From the NCBI RefSeq assembly GCF_001696615.3, contig NZ_CP032279.1, forward strand, positions 3,100,001 through 3,164,000: 64,000 bases of DNA, read 5' to 3'. Below are positions 9,316 to 18,143 of this stretch, in pieces (position 1 is the stretch's first letter; each line of letters starts with the position of its first letter). The translations under genes were made by a program, and so were the position numbers. This stretch comes from Acinetobacter sp. WCHAc010034 (GTDB lineage Bacteria; Pseudomonadota; Gammaproteobacteria; Pseudomonadales; Moraxellaceae). The notes below the pieces were generated by a model that was given only the letters and a program-made list of their open reading frames with translations, was not told the DNA's origin and made no database searches.

Positions 9316-10078
9316 AAAAAAGCAGGTTGAATTTTGATAAAATAGAGAAATGCAAATAACTCTAGAAATCAAATGTCCAACCTGCCTCAGTGACAGTATA
9401 AAGAAAAATGGCATCAAAGTAGATGGGAAACAAAACTACCAATGCAAAGACTGCAAACGTCAGTTTATTGGTGACCATGCTCTGAGCTATCTAGGATGTA
9501 ATTCTGGCATTACTCGTAAAATATTACAGTTAATGGTCAGAGGCAGCGGTATACGAGATATCGCTGAAGTTGAGCGCATTAGTATCGGTAAAGTCTTACG
9601 GACTTTAACTGAATCGGCCTATCAAATTCAGCCTAAACAAAGTCATTATGAATCTCTCGAAGTAGATGAATTCTGGACTTTTGTTGGAAATAAAAATAAT
9701 AAACAATGGCTTATTTACGCCTACCATCGAGAAACAGGTGAGATTGTTGCTTATGTTTGGGGTAAGAGAGATTTAGCTACAGTCCAAAGGTTGAAGACAA
9801 AGCTTAAACAATTAGGTATTCACTACACCCGAATTGCAAGTGATCATTGGGACAGTTTCATCACTGCTTTTAAAAACTGCAAGCAAAGTATTGGTAAGTT
9901 GTTTACTGTAGGAATTGAAGGTAATAATTGCAAAATAAGGCATCGAATAAGGCGTGGTTTTAGAAGAAGTTGCAATTTCTCCAAAAAGCTTGAAAACCAT
10001 TTTAAAGCCTTCGACTTAACCTTCTTTTACATCAATAATGGCTTCATTTAATGTCAGCATACTTTTTAAAACACCACC
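9291..10078 (+). mobile_element. IS1-family element, copy B (788 bp)
   Basis: Same inverted-repeat ends and length as copy A. The left flank is ATAAAAGA (9283-9290) and the right flank CATTTTTC (10079-10086), so no target duplication exists. This copy marks a rearrangement junction, with a truncated gene on its left. Confidence 0.95.
9350..10051 (+). CDS. IS1-family transposase (copy B)
   Basis: Identical in protein sequence to the copies at 667-1368 and 24210-24911 (233 residues, CPTC/CKDC zinc finger, EVDEFW, SDHWDSF and GIEGNN motifs). It appears intact and able to act in trans on all three copies. Confidence 0.93.
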   Translation: MQITLEIKCPTCLSDSIKKNGIKVDGKQNYQCKDCKRQFIGDHALSYLGCNSGITRKILQLMVRGSGIRDIAEVERISIGKVLRTLTESAYQIQPKQSHYESLEVDEFWTFVGNKNNKQWLIYAYHRETGEIVAYVWGKRDLATVQRLKTKLKQLGIHYTRIASDHWDSFITAFKNCKQSIGKLFTVGIEGNNCKIRHRIRRGFRRSCNFSKKLENHFKAFDLTFFYINNGFI

Positions 10079-10165
10079 CATTTTTCCATGCAGGATCTTT
10101 GATGTGTGCTTAAAAAACAGGAGGGTTTAACTTGGTAAACTATACATACTCATTAGGAGTTTACC

Positions 10166-10465
10166 ATGAGCAAGAAACAGAAGACTTACACCGCAGAATT
10201 TAAAGCTGAAGCCATAAAAGCCATTGAAGAGAACCAAGGTAATGTATCGGAATCCGCTAGACAACTTGGCATTTCAATGCAAACCCTTTCGAACTGGAAT
10301 AACAAAGCAAAGGCTGGAACTTTAGCAGGCACAAAACAGTATTCGCCCGATCTAAACGCCTTACTCGAAGAAAATAAGAAGCTTAAACAACAGCTCAAAA
10401 CAGCTGAAATGGAACGTGAATTTTTAAAAAAGGCAGCAGCGTACTTTGCCAAAGAAAGTCAGTGA
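10166..10465 (+). CDS. IS3-family transposase OrfA
   Basis: 99 residues with an N-terminal helix-turn-helix (about 10-50: EFKAEAIKAIEENQGNVSES) and a leucine-zipper-like helix (ALLEENKKLKQQLKTAEMER). It binds the element's ends. The slippery run A6G at 10426-10432 near the 3' end fits the -1 frameshifting that makes the OrfAB fusion in this family. Confidence 0.9.
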   Translation: MSKKQKTYTAEFKAEAIKAIEENQGNVSESARQLGISMQTLSNWNNKAKAGTLAGTKQYSPDLNALLEENKKLKQQLKTAEMEREFLKKAAAYFAKESQ

Positions 10466-11331
10466 GGTACGCCTATATGAAATCGCAAAGCCACTTATTT
10501 CCGATTATTTTAATGGCTCGATTACTTCGTGTATCCGTTTCTCGCTTTTATGATTGGCTAAAGCGAGGCATGAGTAAAAGATCAATTCAGCGAAATCAGC
10601 AGACAATTTTGGTCAAAATAGCCCATGAAGAAACCAAACAAAGCTATGGCTATGTTCGATTAACCAAGCATTTACAAGCGCAAGGTATCAAAATAAGTAC
10701 GTATGCTGTGCGCCAAATAAAAAAATCAAATCAGTTGTATTGTAAGCGCCATAAGCGTTTCAAAAGAACCACGAACAGTGATCACAACCGTTCTATTTAT
10801 GACAATTTACTCAAGCAACAGTTTTCAATGACGAAGCCTAATCTTGCGTGGTCGAGTGACATTACCTACATTTGGACGGCTGAGGGCTGGTTGTACTTGG
10901 CAGCTGTCAAAGATCTTTACACGAAACAGGTTGTTGGCTATAGCTTAAATGAGCGCATGACAGCCAAGCTTGTTTGTGATGCATTGAATATGGCTATTCG
11001 CAATCAGAAACCTGCTAAAGATCTCATTGTACATTCAGATAGAGGCAGCCAATATTGCAGTAATGAATATCGAAACTTACTTGAGAAATTTGATTTTCAG
11101 GGTTCAATGAGCAAAAAAGGCGACTGCTTTGATAATGCACCGATAGAGAGTTTCTGGGGCATACTCAAAAATGAACTAGTCCATCATCGCAACTACAAAA
11201 CAAGGGAAGAAGCCAAAGCGGATATTACAAAATATATAGAGTTATTTTATAATCAGCGAAGAATTCAAAAAGGCTTGGATTTTAAGACACCAAATCAAAT
11301 GGCAGAAGACTTTTATCGGTTAGCTGCCTAG
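10462..11331 (+). CDS. IS3-family transposase OrfB
   Basis: 289 residues with an HTH_21-like region (residues 45-100) and an rve-type DDE domain: SSDITYIW, VHSDRGSQY and IESFWGILKNE carry the three acidic residues. The frame opens with GTG 10462 overlapping the orfA stop; it is probably translated mainly as the frameshifted OrfAB fusion. It looks intact. Confidence 0.92.
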   Translation: MRYAYMKSQSHLFPIILMARLLRVSVSRFYDWLKRGMSKRSIQRNQQTILVKIAHEETKQSYGYVRLTKHLQAQGIKISTYAVRQIKKSNQLYCKRHKRFKRTTNSDHNRSIYDNLLKQQFSMTKPNLAWSSDITYIWTAEGWLYLAAVKDLYTKQVVGYSLNERMTAKLVCDALNMAIRNQKPAKDLIVHSDRGSQYCSNEYRNLLEKFDFQGSMSKKGDCFDNAPIESFWGILKNELVHHRNYKTREEAKADITKYIELFYNQRRIQKGLDFKTPNQMAEDFYRLAA

Positions 11332-11407
11332 AATCTCCCAAGTGAAAGTCTCCTGCTAATTCAGCACACATCACTTTGAAAAATGCAGCAGAAAAACGGA
11401 GAAGCAT

Positions 11408-12379
11408 ATGACCATTAGTTTAGCTCCAACAGCTATTGCAGAAACCACACTAAAAGATCCTGCTGAAGCAGATCAGAACCTGCGGGATATCACTGAACTG
11501 GCGCGTTATATCTGCGATGTGCCGGTGGCTATAGTGACGCGAATCGATGACACAAAGCTGAATTTAATTGCCAAAGTTGGTATTTCAGGTACCTCTGTAT
11601 TAATTAAAGAGTCCTTTTGCGTGTATGCCATGGAAACACCTGATGCGGTAATGGTGGTCCCTGACGCGACTTTAGATCCCAGATTCAGTACTAATGCGAT
11701 GGTGGTTACTGAGCCTGGCTTCCGATTTTATGCTGGCTCGCCGCTGATTGATCCCGAAGGTGTAGTGATAGGTACAATTTGTGTCTATGATCATGTGCCT
11801 AAGCAGCTGAATCAGCGGCAGATAAGCTCTTTACAGGCTCTGTCCAGGCAAGTGATCGCCATACTTGAACTGAAAAAAGTCGGCGAACAACTACACAAAA
11901 CCAGCATGACAGATGCATTGACAGGGGTAAACAACAGACGAGCATTTGACCTCAGGTTTGAAGCTGAATTTGCTCGCAGGCAAAGAACAGGCCAGTCATT
12001 TGTGTTGGCGCTGATTGATATTGATCACTTTAAAAGTTTTAACGACAGCTATGGTCATGCCGCAGGAGATGAGGCACTGAGTCAAGTCGCGGCTCTGTTT
12101 CAGCGCCATAGCAGGAACTATGACTTTTTCGCCCGTTATGGTGGTGAAGAGTTTGTGCTGATCTTGCCAGGCACAGACATCGTGTCGGCCAATAAAACAC
12201 TGGAAAAATTAAGGCTGGTAGTGGCTAACCATGAATGGCCATTACGACAATTAACGGTCAGCATCGGTTTGGCCAGCGCTGATTTATTTAACGACAAAAA
12301 GCAGTTGCTCGAAGCCGCCGATCAGATGTTATACAAAGCTAAAGCCCAAGGCCGCAATCAAACCAGTGTGTTCTGTTAA
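11408..12379 (+). CDS. GAF-domain diguanylate cyclase
   Basis: 323 residues. Residues about 20-155 form a GAF sensor domain; residues about 165-323 form a GGDEF domain with TDALTGVNNRRAF, DIDHFKSFND and the active-site loop RYGGEEF (about 243-249). It should make cyclic di-GMP from GTP in the cytoplasm in response to a ligand or redox signal at the GAF domain. No membrane segment. GAF domains of this kind resemble free-methionine-R-sulfoxide reductase folds, which fits the methionine-sulfoxide genes next to it, though that link is inference. The ATG is preceded by GGAGAAG. An IS3 element directly upstream may have replaced its promoter. Confidence 0.9.
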   Translation: MTISLAPTAIAETTLKDPAEADQNLRDITELARYICDVPVAIVTRIDDTKLNLIAKVGISGTSVLIKESFCVYAMETPDAVMVVPDATLDPRFSTNAMVVTEPGFRFYAGSPLIDPEGVVIGTICVYDHVPKQLNQRQISSLQALSRQVIAILELKKVGEQLHKTSMTDALTGVNNRRAFDLRFEAEFARRQRTGQSFVLALIDIDHFKSFNDSYGHAAGDEALSQVAALFQRHSRNYDFFARYGGEEFVLILPGTDIVSANKTLEKLRLVVANHEWPLRQLTVSIGLASADLFNDKKQLLEAADQMLYKAKAQGRNQTSVFC

Positions 12380-12566
12380 TTTGAGGGGGATCACCTAACA
12401 ACTGGTAGATAAGCTGGTCTCATATGGGCAATAATTAGTCCGTTTAAATACATCGGTAAAATGCCACTTGCACAGCTTCTTTGTACACTGTGGGACTCTA
12501 TTTAAAGTTGGCCGGCACATTGATTGCGTAGCGAAAATAGAGTGCTTTAGCCAGCACAATTTCAGA

Positions 12567-13229
12567 TTAGCCGATTCGGTAAGCTTTCTGCATTTGCGGA
12601 GACAACTTTTTTAACCAGTTTGAAAGACTGAAGCCTTTTCTGTCGGTACTATTCAATTTAGTAAAATACAGATGTTCATCCCAGCGAGGACCGAAATCTA
12701 CTTCAGCAAGACTTACAAGCTGTTTGTTTCTGCGAAGACGATGCTTTTGATGGTAATCTTCGGCTGGCCAAAAATAACCATTTTGTTGTCCGGCTTCAAT
12801 CACCTCGGGAGACTTATCCTTTCCAATCGCTTGGATCAGTTCTTCAGTGACTTGTTTTTGCTCCTGATCAAAGACAAAAAGTATCTGGCGATACTGACCC
12901 TGCTTTCTGACATGAACAAACCATGACTCAAAACCTCCAAGAAGTTCTCTATAGCTAATTTGGTCTTTATCGTAGATCACTCTGACGACTTCGGCGTGTC
13001 CCTTGATGTTGCGGTAACTCGGATCCAGAGTTGATGCTCCAGCGTAGCCAACACGTGTTTGCACTACTCCCGGCGTCCCTCCAAAATTTGAATCCGGTCC
13101 CCAAAAGCAGCCCGTGCCAAAAACCGTTTGACTAAGTTTTCCGGTTTTCAATGCTTCTTCGATAGCTTCAGGGGTCGCAAATTCATAGCTTTCAACATCG
13201 TCTTCTTTATTCATTTTTAGATCCGACAT
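12567..13229 (-). CDS. msrA: Peptide-methionine (S)-S-oxide reductase MsrA, long form
   Basis: 220 residues from ATG at 13229, which has an AGGTGA site; a GTG at 13238 is an in-frame alternative. The MsrA catalytic motif GCFWG (Cys41) is followed by TRVGYAGAS, GHAEVV and the C-terminal EDYHQKH segment, all typical. It reduces methionine-S-sulfoxide in proteins, regenerated by thioredoxin or glutaredoxin. It has about 35 extra N-terminal residues compared with the second msrA at 14194-14682 and differs in sequence, so it is a separate paralogue rather than a recent copy. It lies in a same-strand group with msrB, a glutaredoxin gene and msrA. Confidence 0.88.
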   Translation of the reverse strand: MSDLKMNKEDDVESYEFATPEAIEEALKTGKLSQTVFGTGCFWGPDSNFGGTPGVVQTRVGYAGASTLDPSYRNIKGHAEVVRVIYDKDQISYRELLGGFESWFVHVRKQGQYRQILFVFDQEQKQVTEELIQAIGKDKSPEVIEAGQQNGYFWPAEDYHQKHRLRRNKQLVSLAEVDFGPRWDEHLYFTKLNSTDRKGFSLSNWLKKLSPQMQKAYRIG

Positions 13230-13457
13230 ATTTTTCACCTAACTTTTTAAGAATTGTAGCCACTCCCATTCGCAGATCAGCAGCAGCCGACGGTCGTCTT
13301 CATGAACATCCAAAAAACAAACTGGATCCCTTTTTCTGTCAAGTACGAATGGTAAATCTTGGTTTTATGGCAGTCTTTATGACCGAACAGCTTGATCAAC
13401 ACACAACGGCTTCTTTTTCCAAAAGGTTCACTTTCATAAAACTCCTCAATTTAAAAA

Positions 13458-13898
13458 TTATTCTACAAACTTCAATGACTCAGAGTTAATGCAGAATCGG
13501 ACCCCTGATGGCTCAGGGCCATCTGGAAAAACGTGCCCCAGATGGGCTTCGCACACATTGCATAACACTTCGATTCTGCGCCCGTACGTCGTATCCAGTT
13601 CATATTGAATTACGTTGTCGGCGACAGGCTCAGAAAAACTCGGCCATCCCGTTCCCGAATCGAACTTTAGGTTCGAGTCAAAGAGTTCGGTGTCGCAGCC
13701 AACACAGGCGTATCTACCTGCTTCATAAAATGAACAGAGTCCTCCCGTGTGCGGGCGTTCGGTGCCTTTCATTCGCATAACCCGAAATTGCGCGGGCGTC
13801 AGAATTTCTTTCCACTCTTCCTCGCTCCTTTCAACTTTTCTGGGAGGTGCTGGAGTGCCGTTATCGAGGTAGCTGTAAATGCTTTTCCAATTGAACAT
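13458..13898 (-). CDS. msrB: Peptide-methionine (R)-S-oxide reductase MsrB
   Basis: 146 residues, full-length SelR/MsrB domain. Two CxxC zinc motifs (CVGCDTELF and CNVCEAHLGHVF) and the catalytic cysteine in VRFCINSESL near the C-terminus are present, with GTGWPSF in between. It repairs the R-epimer of methionine sulfoxide, complementing the MsrA enzymes beside it. It is part of the same-strand msrA-grx-msrB-msrA group, likely under the divergent AraC-type regulator. Confidence 0.93.
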   Translation of the reverse strand: MFNWKSIYSYLDNGTPAPPRKVERSEEEWKEILTPAQFRVMRMKGTERPHTGGLCSFYEAGRYACVGCDTELFDSNLKFDSGTGWPSFSEPVADNVIQYELDTTYGRRIEVLCNVCEAHLGHVFPDGPEPSGVRFCINSESLKFVE

Positions 13899-13929
13899 AT
13901 ATTTGATCCTTTATTTTAGGGCTTGCTCT

Positions 13930-14166
13930 TTAGCCATCAATCCACGAGAAGAAGTCTGTAGCACTGCCAATGAATTCTCCATCCACAAAAACTTGCGGAA
14001 CAGTTTGAAGATTTGTTCTTTCCTTCAACTCCAAGTAAGTCTTCGGATCGTCGTCTACGCGAATTTGTTTGAAATCAACCTTTTCAGAAGTTAGGTAATT
14101 CTTTACGCGTGCGCAAAATGGACAATGGTCTTTCGTATAGATGACAACATTCTTAAGTGTTTTCAT
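13930..14166 (-). CDS. Glutaredoxin (GrxC-like)
   Basis: 78 residues from the ATG at 14166, chosen because GAGGAAATT directly precedes it; the frame extends to 14181. Active site CPFC (Cys15, Cys18), then TVPQVFVDGEFIG, the cis-proline and glutathione-binding region. It is a small cytoplasmic dithiol oxidoreductase and could regenerate the Msr enzymes encoded on either side. Confidence 0.92.
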   Translation of the reverse strand: MKTLKNVVIYTKDHCPFCARVKNYLTSEKVDFKQIRVDDDPKTYLELKERTNLQTVPQVFVDGEFIGSATDFFSWIDG

Positions 14167-14193
14167 AATTTCCTCTTTCATTTGGTTTATGGT

Positions 14194-14682
14194 TTAGTCT
14201 CTTTCAAAATGGCAAGAGTATCCGTTGGGATTCCTTTGCAAATAGTTTTGATGATATGCCTCAGCGTCGTAGAATTCTTTTTCCAAGGCGACGGTCGTAA
14301 CTACTTCATTCTCGAAGCGACCGATCTCATTGACCTCCTCAATCACGTTTTCGATAATCGCTTTCTGGGCATCGTCACGATAGAACGCAGCAGAGCGATA
14401 CGAAGATCCAACATCATTCCCTTGGCGATTCTTCGTAGTTGGATCATGGATCTTGAAAAAGTAATGTAGAATCTCTTCGAGAGATATTTCGTCTGGGTCG
14501 TATTCCACGCGAACAGCTTCGGCGTGACCCGTTTTCCCTGTTTTAATATCGGCGTAGGTAGGATCATCAAAATCTCCGCCAGAGTAGCCCACCTTTGTTG
14601 ACGTCACGCCGTCCAGATTCCTAAGGAGGTCTTCAAGACCCCAAAAACACCCTCCGGCAACGATCACATAATTTAGTTTCAT
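14194..14682 (-). CDS. msrA: Peptide-methionine (S)-S-oxide reductase MsrA
   Basis: 162 residues, usual length for MsrA. GGCFWG with catalytic Cys12, followed by TKVGYSGG, GHAEAVRVEYDP and AEAYHQNYL. First gene of the same-strand redox-repair group and divergent from the AraC-family gene at 14805 across a 122-bp intergenic region. A diverged copy of its promoter and first ~30 codons occurs at 17790-18000. Confidence 0.93.
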   Translation of the reverse strand: MKLNYVIVAGGCFWGLEDLLRNLDGVTSTKVGYSGGDFDDPTYADIKTGKTGHAEAVRVEYDPDEISLEEILHYFFKIHDPTTKNRQGNDVGSSYRSAAFYRDDAQKAIIENVIEEVNEIGRFENEVVTTVALEKEFYDAEAYHQNYLQRNPNGYSCHFERD

Positions 14683-14804
14683 AAAGCCTCCTTGGTTTTT
14701 ATCTATTTACTGATTAAACTGACTTTACAGCATGTATAATAGATATAACATGCCCAGTAGTTCGTATAATGTGACTTATTAGACAGTTTGCGTAGGAGCT
14801 AAGT
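14683..14804. promoter_or_regulatory. Divergent msrA/araC control region
   Basis: 122 bp between two divergent starts. It contains an inverted repeat GCATGT-N12-ACATGC (14730-14753), a possible operator for the adjacent AraC-type regulator, and ribosome sites AAGGAGGC (msrA side) and TAGGAGC (araC side). The block is conserved with changes at 17790-17908, where only one arm of the repeat is exact. Confidence 0.55.
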
Positions 14805-15740
14805 ATGGATGTTCTCAGTGAGATTTTAGATAAGGTAGAGCTTACTAGTAGCTACTGGTATAGAACATCATTTGCAGGAGACTGGGGCATCAGTCTCCCG
14901 CAGGAAGAGAATCTAGCGAGATTTCACATCGTGACCCATGGCGAGTTTTGGTACGAGGTGCCAAAACTTAAACTTAAGGCTTTGGCGGAGCAAGGCGATA
15001 TTTTGATTTTATTCAAAGGGATGGAGCACACCATGACCAGTGCACCAAAAATCAAGGCCGAGCCCGCGGTCGAATTTAGATCCAAGGCCAACCTCACTGA
15101 AACTCAAGTTCTGGAATATGGTGATCAGAGCAAGCTCAAAGCAAACGTCGTTTGCGGACATTTTTGTTTTGATGGCGGACCCGATCATCCATTCTTAAAT
15201 TCGCTGCCAAACGTCGTGCATATCAAGAGTACTGAGAACTCCCACTCGCCTTGGCTTACCATGCTTTTAAGTATTATAGAGCAGGAAGCAAAATCAGGGC
15301 TTCCTGGAAGCAACACGCTAGTCAGGAAGCTGACCGAAATTATCTTCGTGCAAGCGTTAAGAATTCACATGTACAAATCCAACAAAAATGTAGGATTTTT
15401 CAAATTGATCGAAAATCCGCAACTCAGCAAATCCTTGGAAGCTATCCATCATAGTCTCGATAAAAAATGGGGTCTTGACGATCTCGCTGAGATTGCTGGA
15501 ATGTCGCGTACGAACTACAGCGTTAAGTTTAAGAAACTGTCTGGCATGACACCTCTTGATTATTTAACCTATTGTCGGCTTGAAAAAGCGAAGCAGCTGC
15601 TTAAAGAAACCGGTAAATCTGTTCCTGAAGTGAGTGAAGCCATTGGGTATCCGGCACATGAACACTTTCAAAAATTATTTAAGAAAAAAATTGGCGTAAC
15701 TCCTAGTGCTTATAGAAAGGAAAATTCTAAAATGGCGTAA
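14805..15740 (+). CDS. AraC-family regulator with cupin sensor (RclR-like)
   Basis: 311 residues. The N-terminal part (about 1-190) fits the Cupin_6/AraC sensor family, with VCGHFCFDGGPDHPFL around residue 120; the C-terminal part (about 210-310) has two helix-turn-helix units and the signature AIGYPAHEHFQKLFKKKIG. E. coli RclR, a reactive-chlorine sensor, has this architecture; a DUF417/RclC-like gene lies 3 kb downstream and Msr genes are divergent, so a HOCl or electrophile sensor is a reasonable inference. It probably controls the adjacent msr-grx group and itself. Confidence 0.85.
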   Translation: MDVLSEILDKVELTSSYWYRTSFAGDWGISLPQEENLARFHIVTHGEFWYEVPKLKLKALAEQGDILILFKGMEHTMTSAPKIKAEPAVEFRSKANLTETQVLEYGDQSKLKANVVCGHFCFDGGPDHPFLNSLPNVVHIKSTENSHSPWLTMLLSIIEQEAKSGLPGSNTLVRKLTEIIFVQALRIHMYKSNKNVGFFKLIENPQLSKSLEAIHHSLDKKWGLDDLAEIAGMSRTNYSVKFKKLSGMTPLDYLTYCRLEKAKQLLKETGKSVPEVSEAIGYPAHEHFQKLFKKKIGVTPSAYRKENSKMA

Positions 15741-15784
15741 AAATGATAATCTAAGACACAACTTCGACTTTCATCGCTGAGAGT

Positions 15785-17056
15785 TTATAAATCGTCTCCC
15801 ACCACCGGTATCCATAAGCAGATAAACCGAGTTCTTGAAGCATTCCTGCTTTCAATGTCGTCGACGTGATCACGATTCGAGTTCAGATAACTACTCTGTT
15901 GATGAATACTCTCAGTTAATTGCTGCTCACCAGATTCCAACACAGCACCAGCGAGCTCGGCACATACGGAAGCAAAACCATAAAGCGCTTGATTATCACG
16001 GGTAAAATGCAGTGGCATCGTCTGGCCTTTTACATGGAGGGACCATTCCAAAACTCTGTACTTACCTTTTAATCGGTTACTGACAAAAATAGTTATACTT
16101 GTACCGCTGGCGCCAACAACTAAAAAGCTCGTGATAGCTAGTCCTATCAGAGACCATAACTCTGGTTTCCCACTTAGTAACAGTGGATTAGGCAAATGAC
16201 TCCTCAAAACGAGATCAGCACCAAGGGTCAGCGCTGTTTTATACACTGCTTGTTCTAATAATGGAGTTGCATTGACCAGTGACGCAACAGCATCACAACT
16301 ATAAGGTTCTAGAACTGCCGTAGCTCTCAACCATTCTGTTTCATGGGCAATCGCCAACAAATTTGACCAAATTCGAACCAGTGCCGCTATATGAATGGAG
16401 TTTTCATCAGTCAGGACGGTTTGATTAAGCTGCTTATCCAGTTCCTGATGCCAGTATTGGTATTGGCTTGTCAAAAGTACAAACAACTCAGATTGAAGCA
16501 ACTTATTATTAGTTACCGGTCTTATCCTATTTGACATCTCATTGAATAGTTGTATAAATTTTTTGTCTGCTTGTTGCTCACGCTTTAGCAGATCTTGCTG
16601 TTGTTGAAGCATCTGTAAATCGTATTCAATGGCCTGCTTAAAAAGTGTGAGTAAGGAACAGTGTTGTGATGCCCGATCTGGGCTTGAAAAGTCCAACATA
16701 CACAAAGTACCGAAAGTTTTTCCGCTAGGCCAAAGCAATGGCAGGCCATAGTAATAACTAAAGCCTGCTGCAAATGTTGGGTTATTGTTTTCATATCGGG
16801 TACCGATTGCATTTTCAACTAGTAATGGCTGGTTACTGGAAATGACTTGGGAACAATAAGTGTTAAGTGCCAATGGAACAGGTTCACCGCAATAAAAAGT
16901 TGGTACTGACACACTGCCAACAGCCTGACAAATTTCGTTTTTATCTAATCGATTAATCAGCACACAAGGCACTTCCGCGACTTGAGCCATCGAGTTTACA
17001 ATGCCTTGCCAGCGCTCTAGGAGCAGAGCGGTTTCTATGCTCAAATCTACTGCCAT
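15785..17056 (-). CDS. GAF-domain protein, possible sensor kinase relic
   Basis: 423 residues. Residues about 10-150 form a GAF domain (YYGLPLLWPSGKTFGTLCMLD). The centre is helical (LLKREQQADKKFIQLFNEM). The C-terminal half has the length of a histidine-kinase ATP-binding domain, but I see no clear H-box, N-box or G-box, so it may be degenerate or a different signalling module. Transcribed convergently toward the araC-type gene. Its GAF domain resembles that of the cyclase at 11408-12379. Confidence 0.6.
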   Translation of the reverse strand: MAVDLSIETALLLERWQGIVNSMAQVAEVPCVLINRLDKNEICQAVGSVSVPTFYCGEPVPLALNTYCSQVISSNQPLLVENAIGTRYENNNPTFAAGFSYYYGLPLLWPSGKTFGTLCMLDFSSPDRASQHCSLLTLFKQAIEYDLQMLQQQQDLLKREQQADKKFIQLFNEMSNRIRPVTNNKLLQSELFVLLTSQYQYWHQELDKQLNQTVLTDENSIHIAALVRIWSNLLAIAHETEWLRATAVLEPYSCDAVASLVNATPLLEQAVYKTALTLGADLVLRSHLPNPLLLSGKPELWSLIGLAITSFLVVGASGTSITIFVSNRLKGKYRVLEWSLHVKGQTMPLHFTRDNQALYGFASVCAELAGAVLESGEQQLTESIHQQSSYLNSNRDHVDDIESRNASRTRFICLWIPVVGDDL

Positions 17057-17908
17057 TTGTTCCCTCAGTATTTAAATAGTCCCCTTTTGCATCATTCGAT
17101 CTTGTTTATCTCAGAGTATCAAACAGGAAACAAAGTGATTGATGTCAATCAGGGAATTAGCAGCATTGATGCATTAAGCGGCGCACATACACTCTAAGTA
17201 AAGTGCTTAAGTCTGATTATGGCAAGAAATTGTTACTTTGTCAGGGATAGTCAACACTTTATTAGCGAGAGACTTGCTTGGCTGACATTTAAGACAAATC
17301 GCGAGATTCCAAATCTGCCACCAACAGTCGGAACTGAGTAACTCACTTGAGCTTTAAAAAGTAAAGCATTGAAATATTTATGGTATTTATACATCCTACC
17401 TAGCTCACAGCAGAGTTTAGCATCGTGCATTAATATGACCTTACACTAAAAATACGTACTAGTTGACGTCTATCAAACTCGTTTACGAGATAGTGTAGTG
17501 GTCGACAAATTTTGGCCACATCGTTATTGCCTAATAACCGATGCTCTCTTTAAATGCGAAATGAGTAGTGCACGCATTTTTAGCCTTTTGGCAAAACGTT
17601 GATGTCTCGAAATTTTCAAGCGCTGTGCCTTGTTTATTTTCAGAAACGTCTGCTTTCAGTGAGTTCCTGATGCTCGGGCGCTCTAAATTATGGGTATAGA
17701 CAATCTGATTTGCCCTATATTTGCAGTTTTTCGTGAACCCTTAATTTCACAACTCTTTTAATCTGATATCCAAAGTCTGCATCCATACATAGCCCCTACG
17801 TAAACTGTCCAATAGGTCATGTTATACGAACTATTGAACATATTATATCTATTTTACATGCTGTAAAGTCAGTCTAATCAGTAAGTGGATGAAAACTAAG
17901 GAGGCTTT
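17057..17908. other. Non-coding stretch with degenerate repeat and duplicated promoter
   Basis: About 850 bases without a convincing gene. It holds degenerate repeat 1 (about 17491-17670) and, from about 17790, a diverged copy of the msrA-araC intergenic region leading into a truncated msrA. Confidence 0.6.
17491..17670. repeat. Degenerate long repeat, copy 1
   Basis: Shares with 19511-19685 the blocks GTAGTGGTC, TTTTGGCCACATCG, CTCGAAATTTTC and GCTTTCAGTGA in the same order and spacing, with many substitutions between. Both copies lie in the same orientation about 2 kb apart and flank the truncated msrA, AhpD-like and DUF417 genes. Probably relics of an old mobile element; no transposase found. 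Confidence 0.65.
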
Positions 17909-18085
17909 ATGAAACTAGATTATGTGATCGTTGCCGGAGGGTGTTTTTGGGGTCTCGAAGACCTCCTTAGAAATCAGGACGGCGTGACGTCAACGAAGGT
18001 GTGTAGTGGCACTGAAATGGCGACTGCGCAAGACGTGAAGATGAGCTGTCTGATAGCAACGGATTATCAAGCAGAACCTTCTTAA
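17909..18085 (+). pseudogene. Truncated msrA copy
   Basis: 58 codons beginning [15 protein letters not shown]. About 31 residues match the start of MsrA at 14194-14682, then the frame runs into unrelated sequence after VTSTKV. The catalytic cysteine is kept but the domain is not. The AAGGAGGC site and upstream promoter region are conserved with the other copy, so it may be transcribed under the same regulator. Confidence 0.8.
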
Positions 18086-18143
18086 ATACAATTTATTCCA
18101 CGCCAATACAGCGTGCTGTCTTTCAAATCACTAGGAGAAATTT

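Larger units (their letters stand above)
10100..11373 (+). mobile_element. IS3-family element (1274 bp)
   Basis: The ends are inverted repeats starting TGATGTGTGCT and sharing CAGGAG and ACTTGG further in. The 3-bp sequence CTT occurs on both sides (10097-10099 and 11374-11376), consistent with an IS3 target duplication. It contains orfA and orfB overlapping by 4 bp. It lies 34 bp upstream of the GGDEF gene. Confidence 0.9.
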
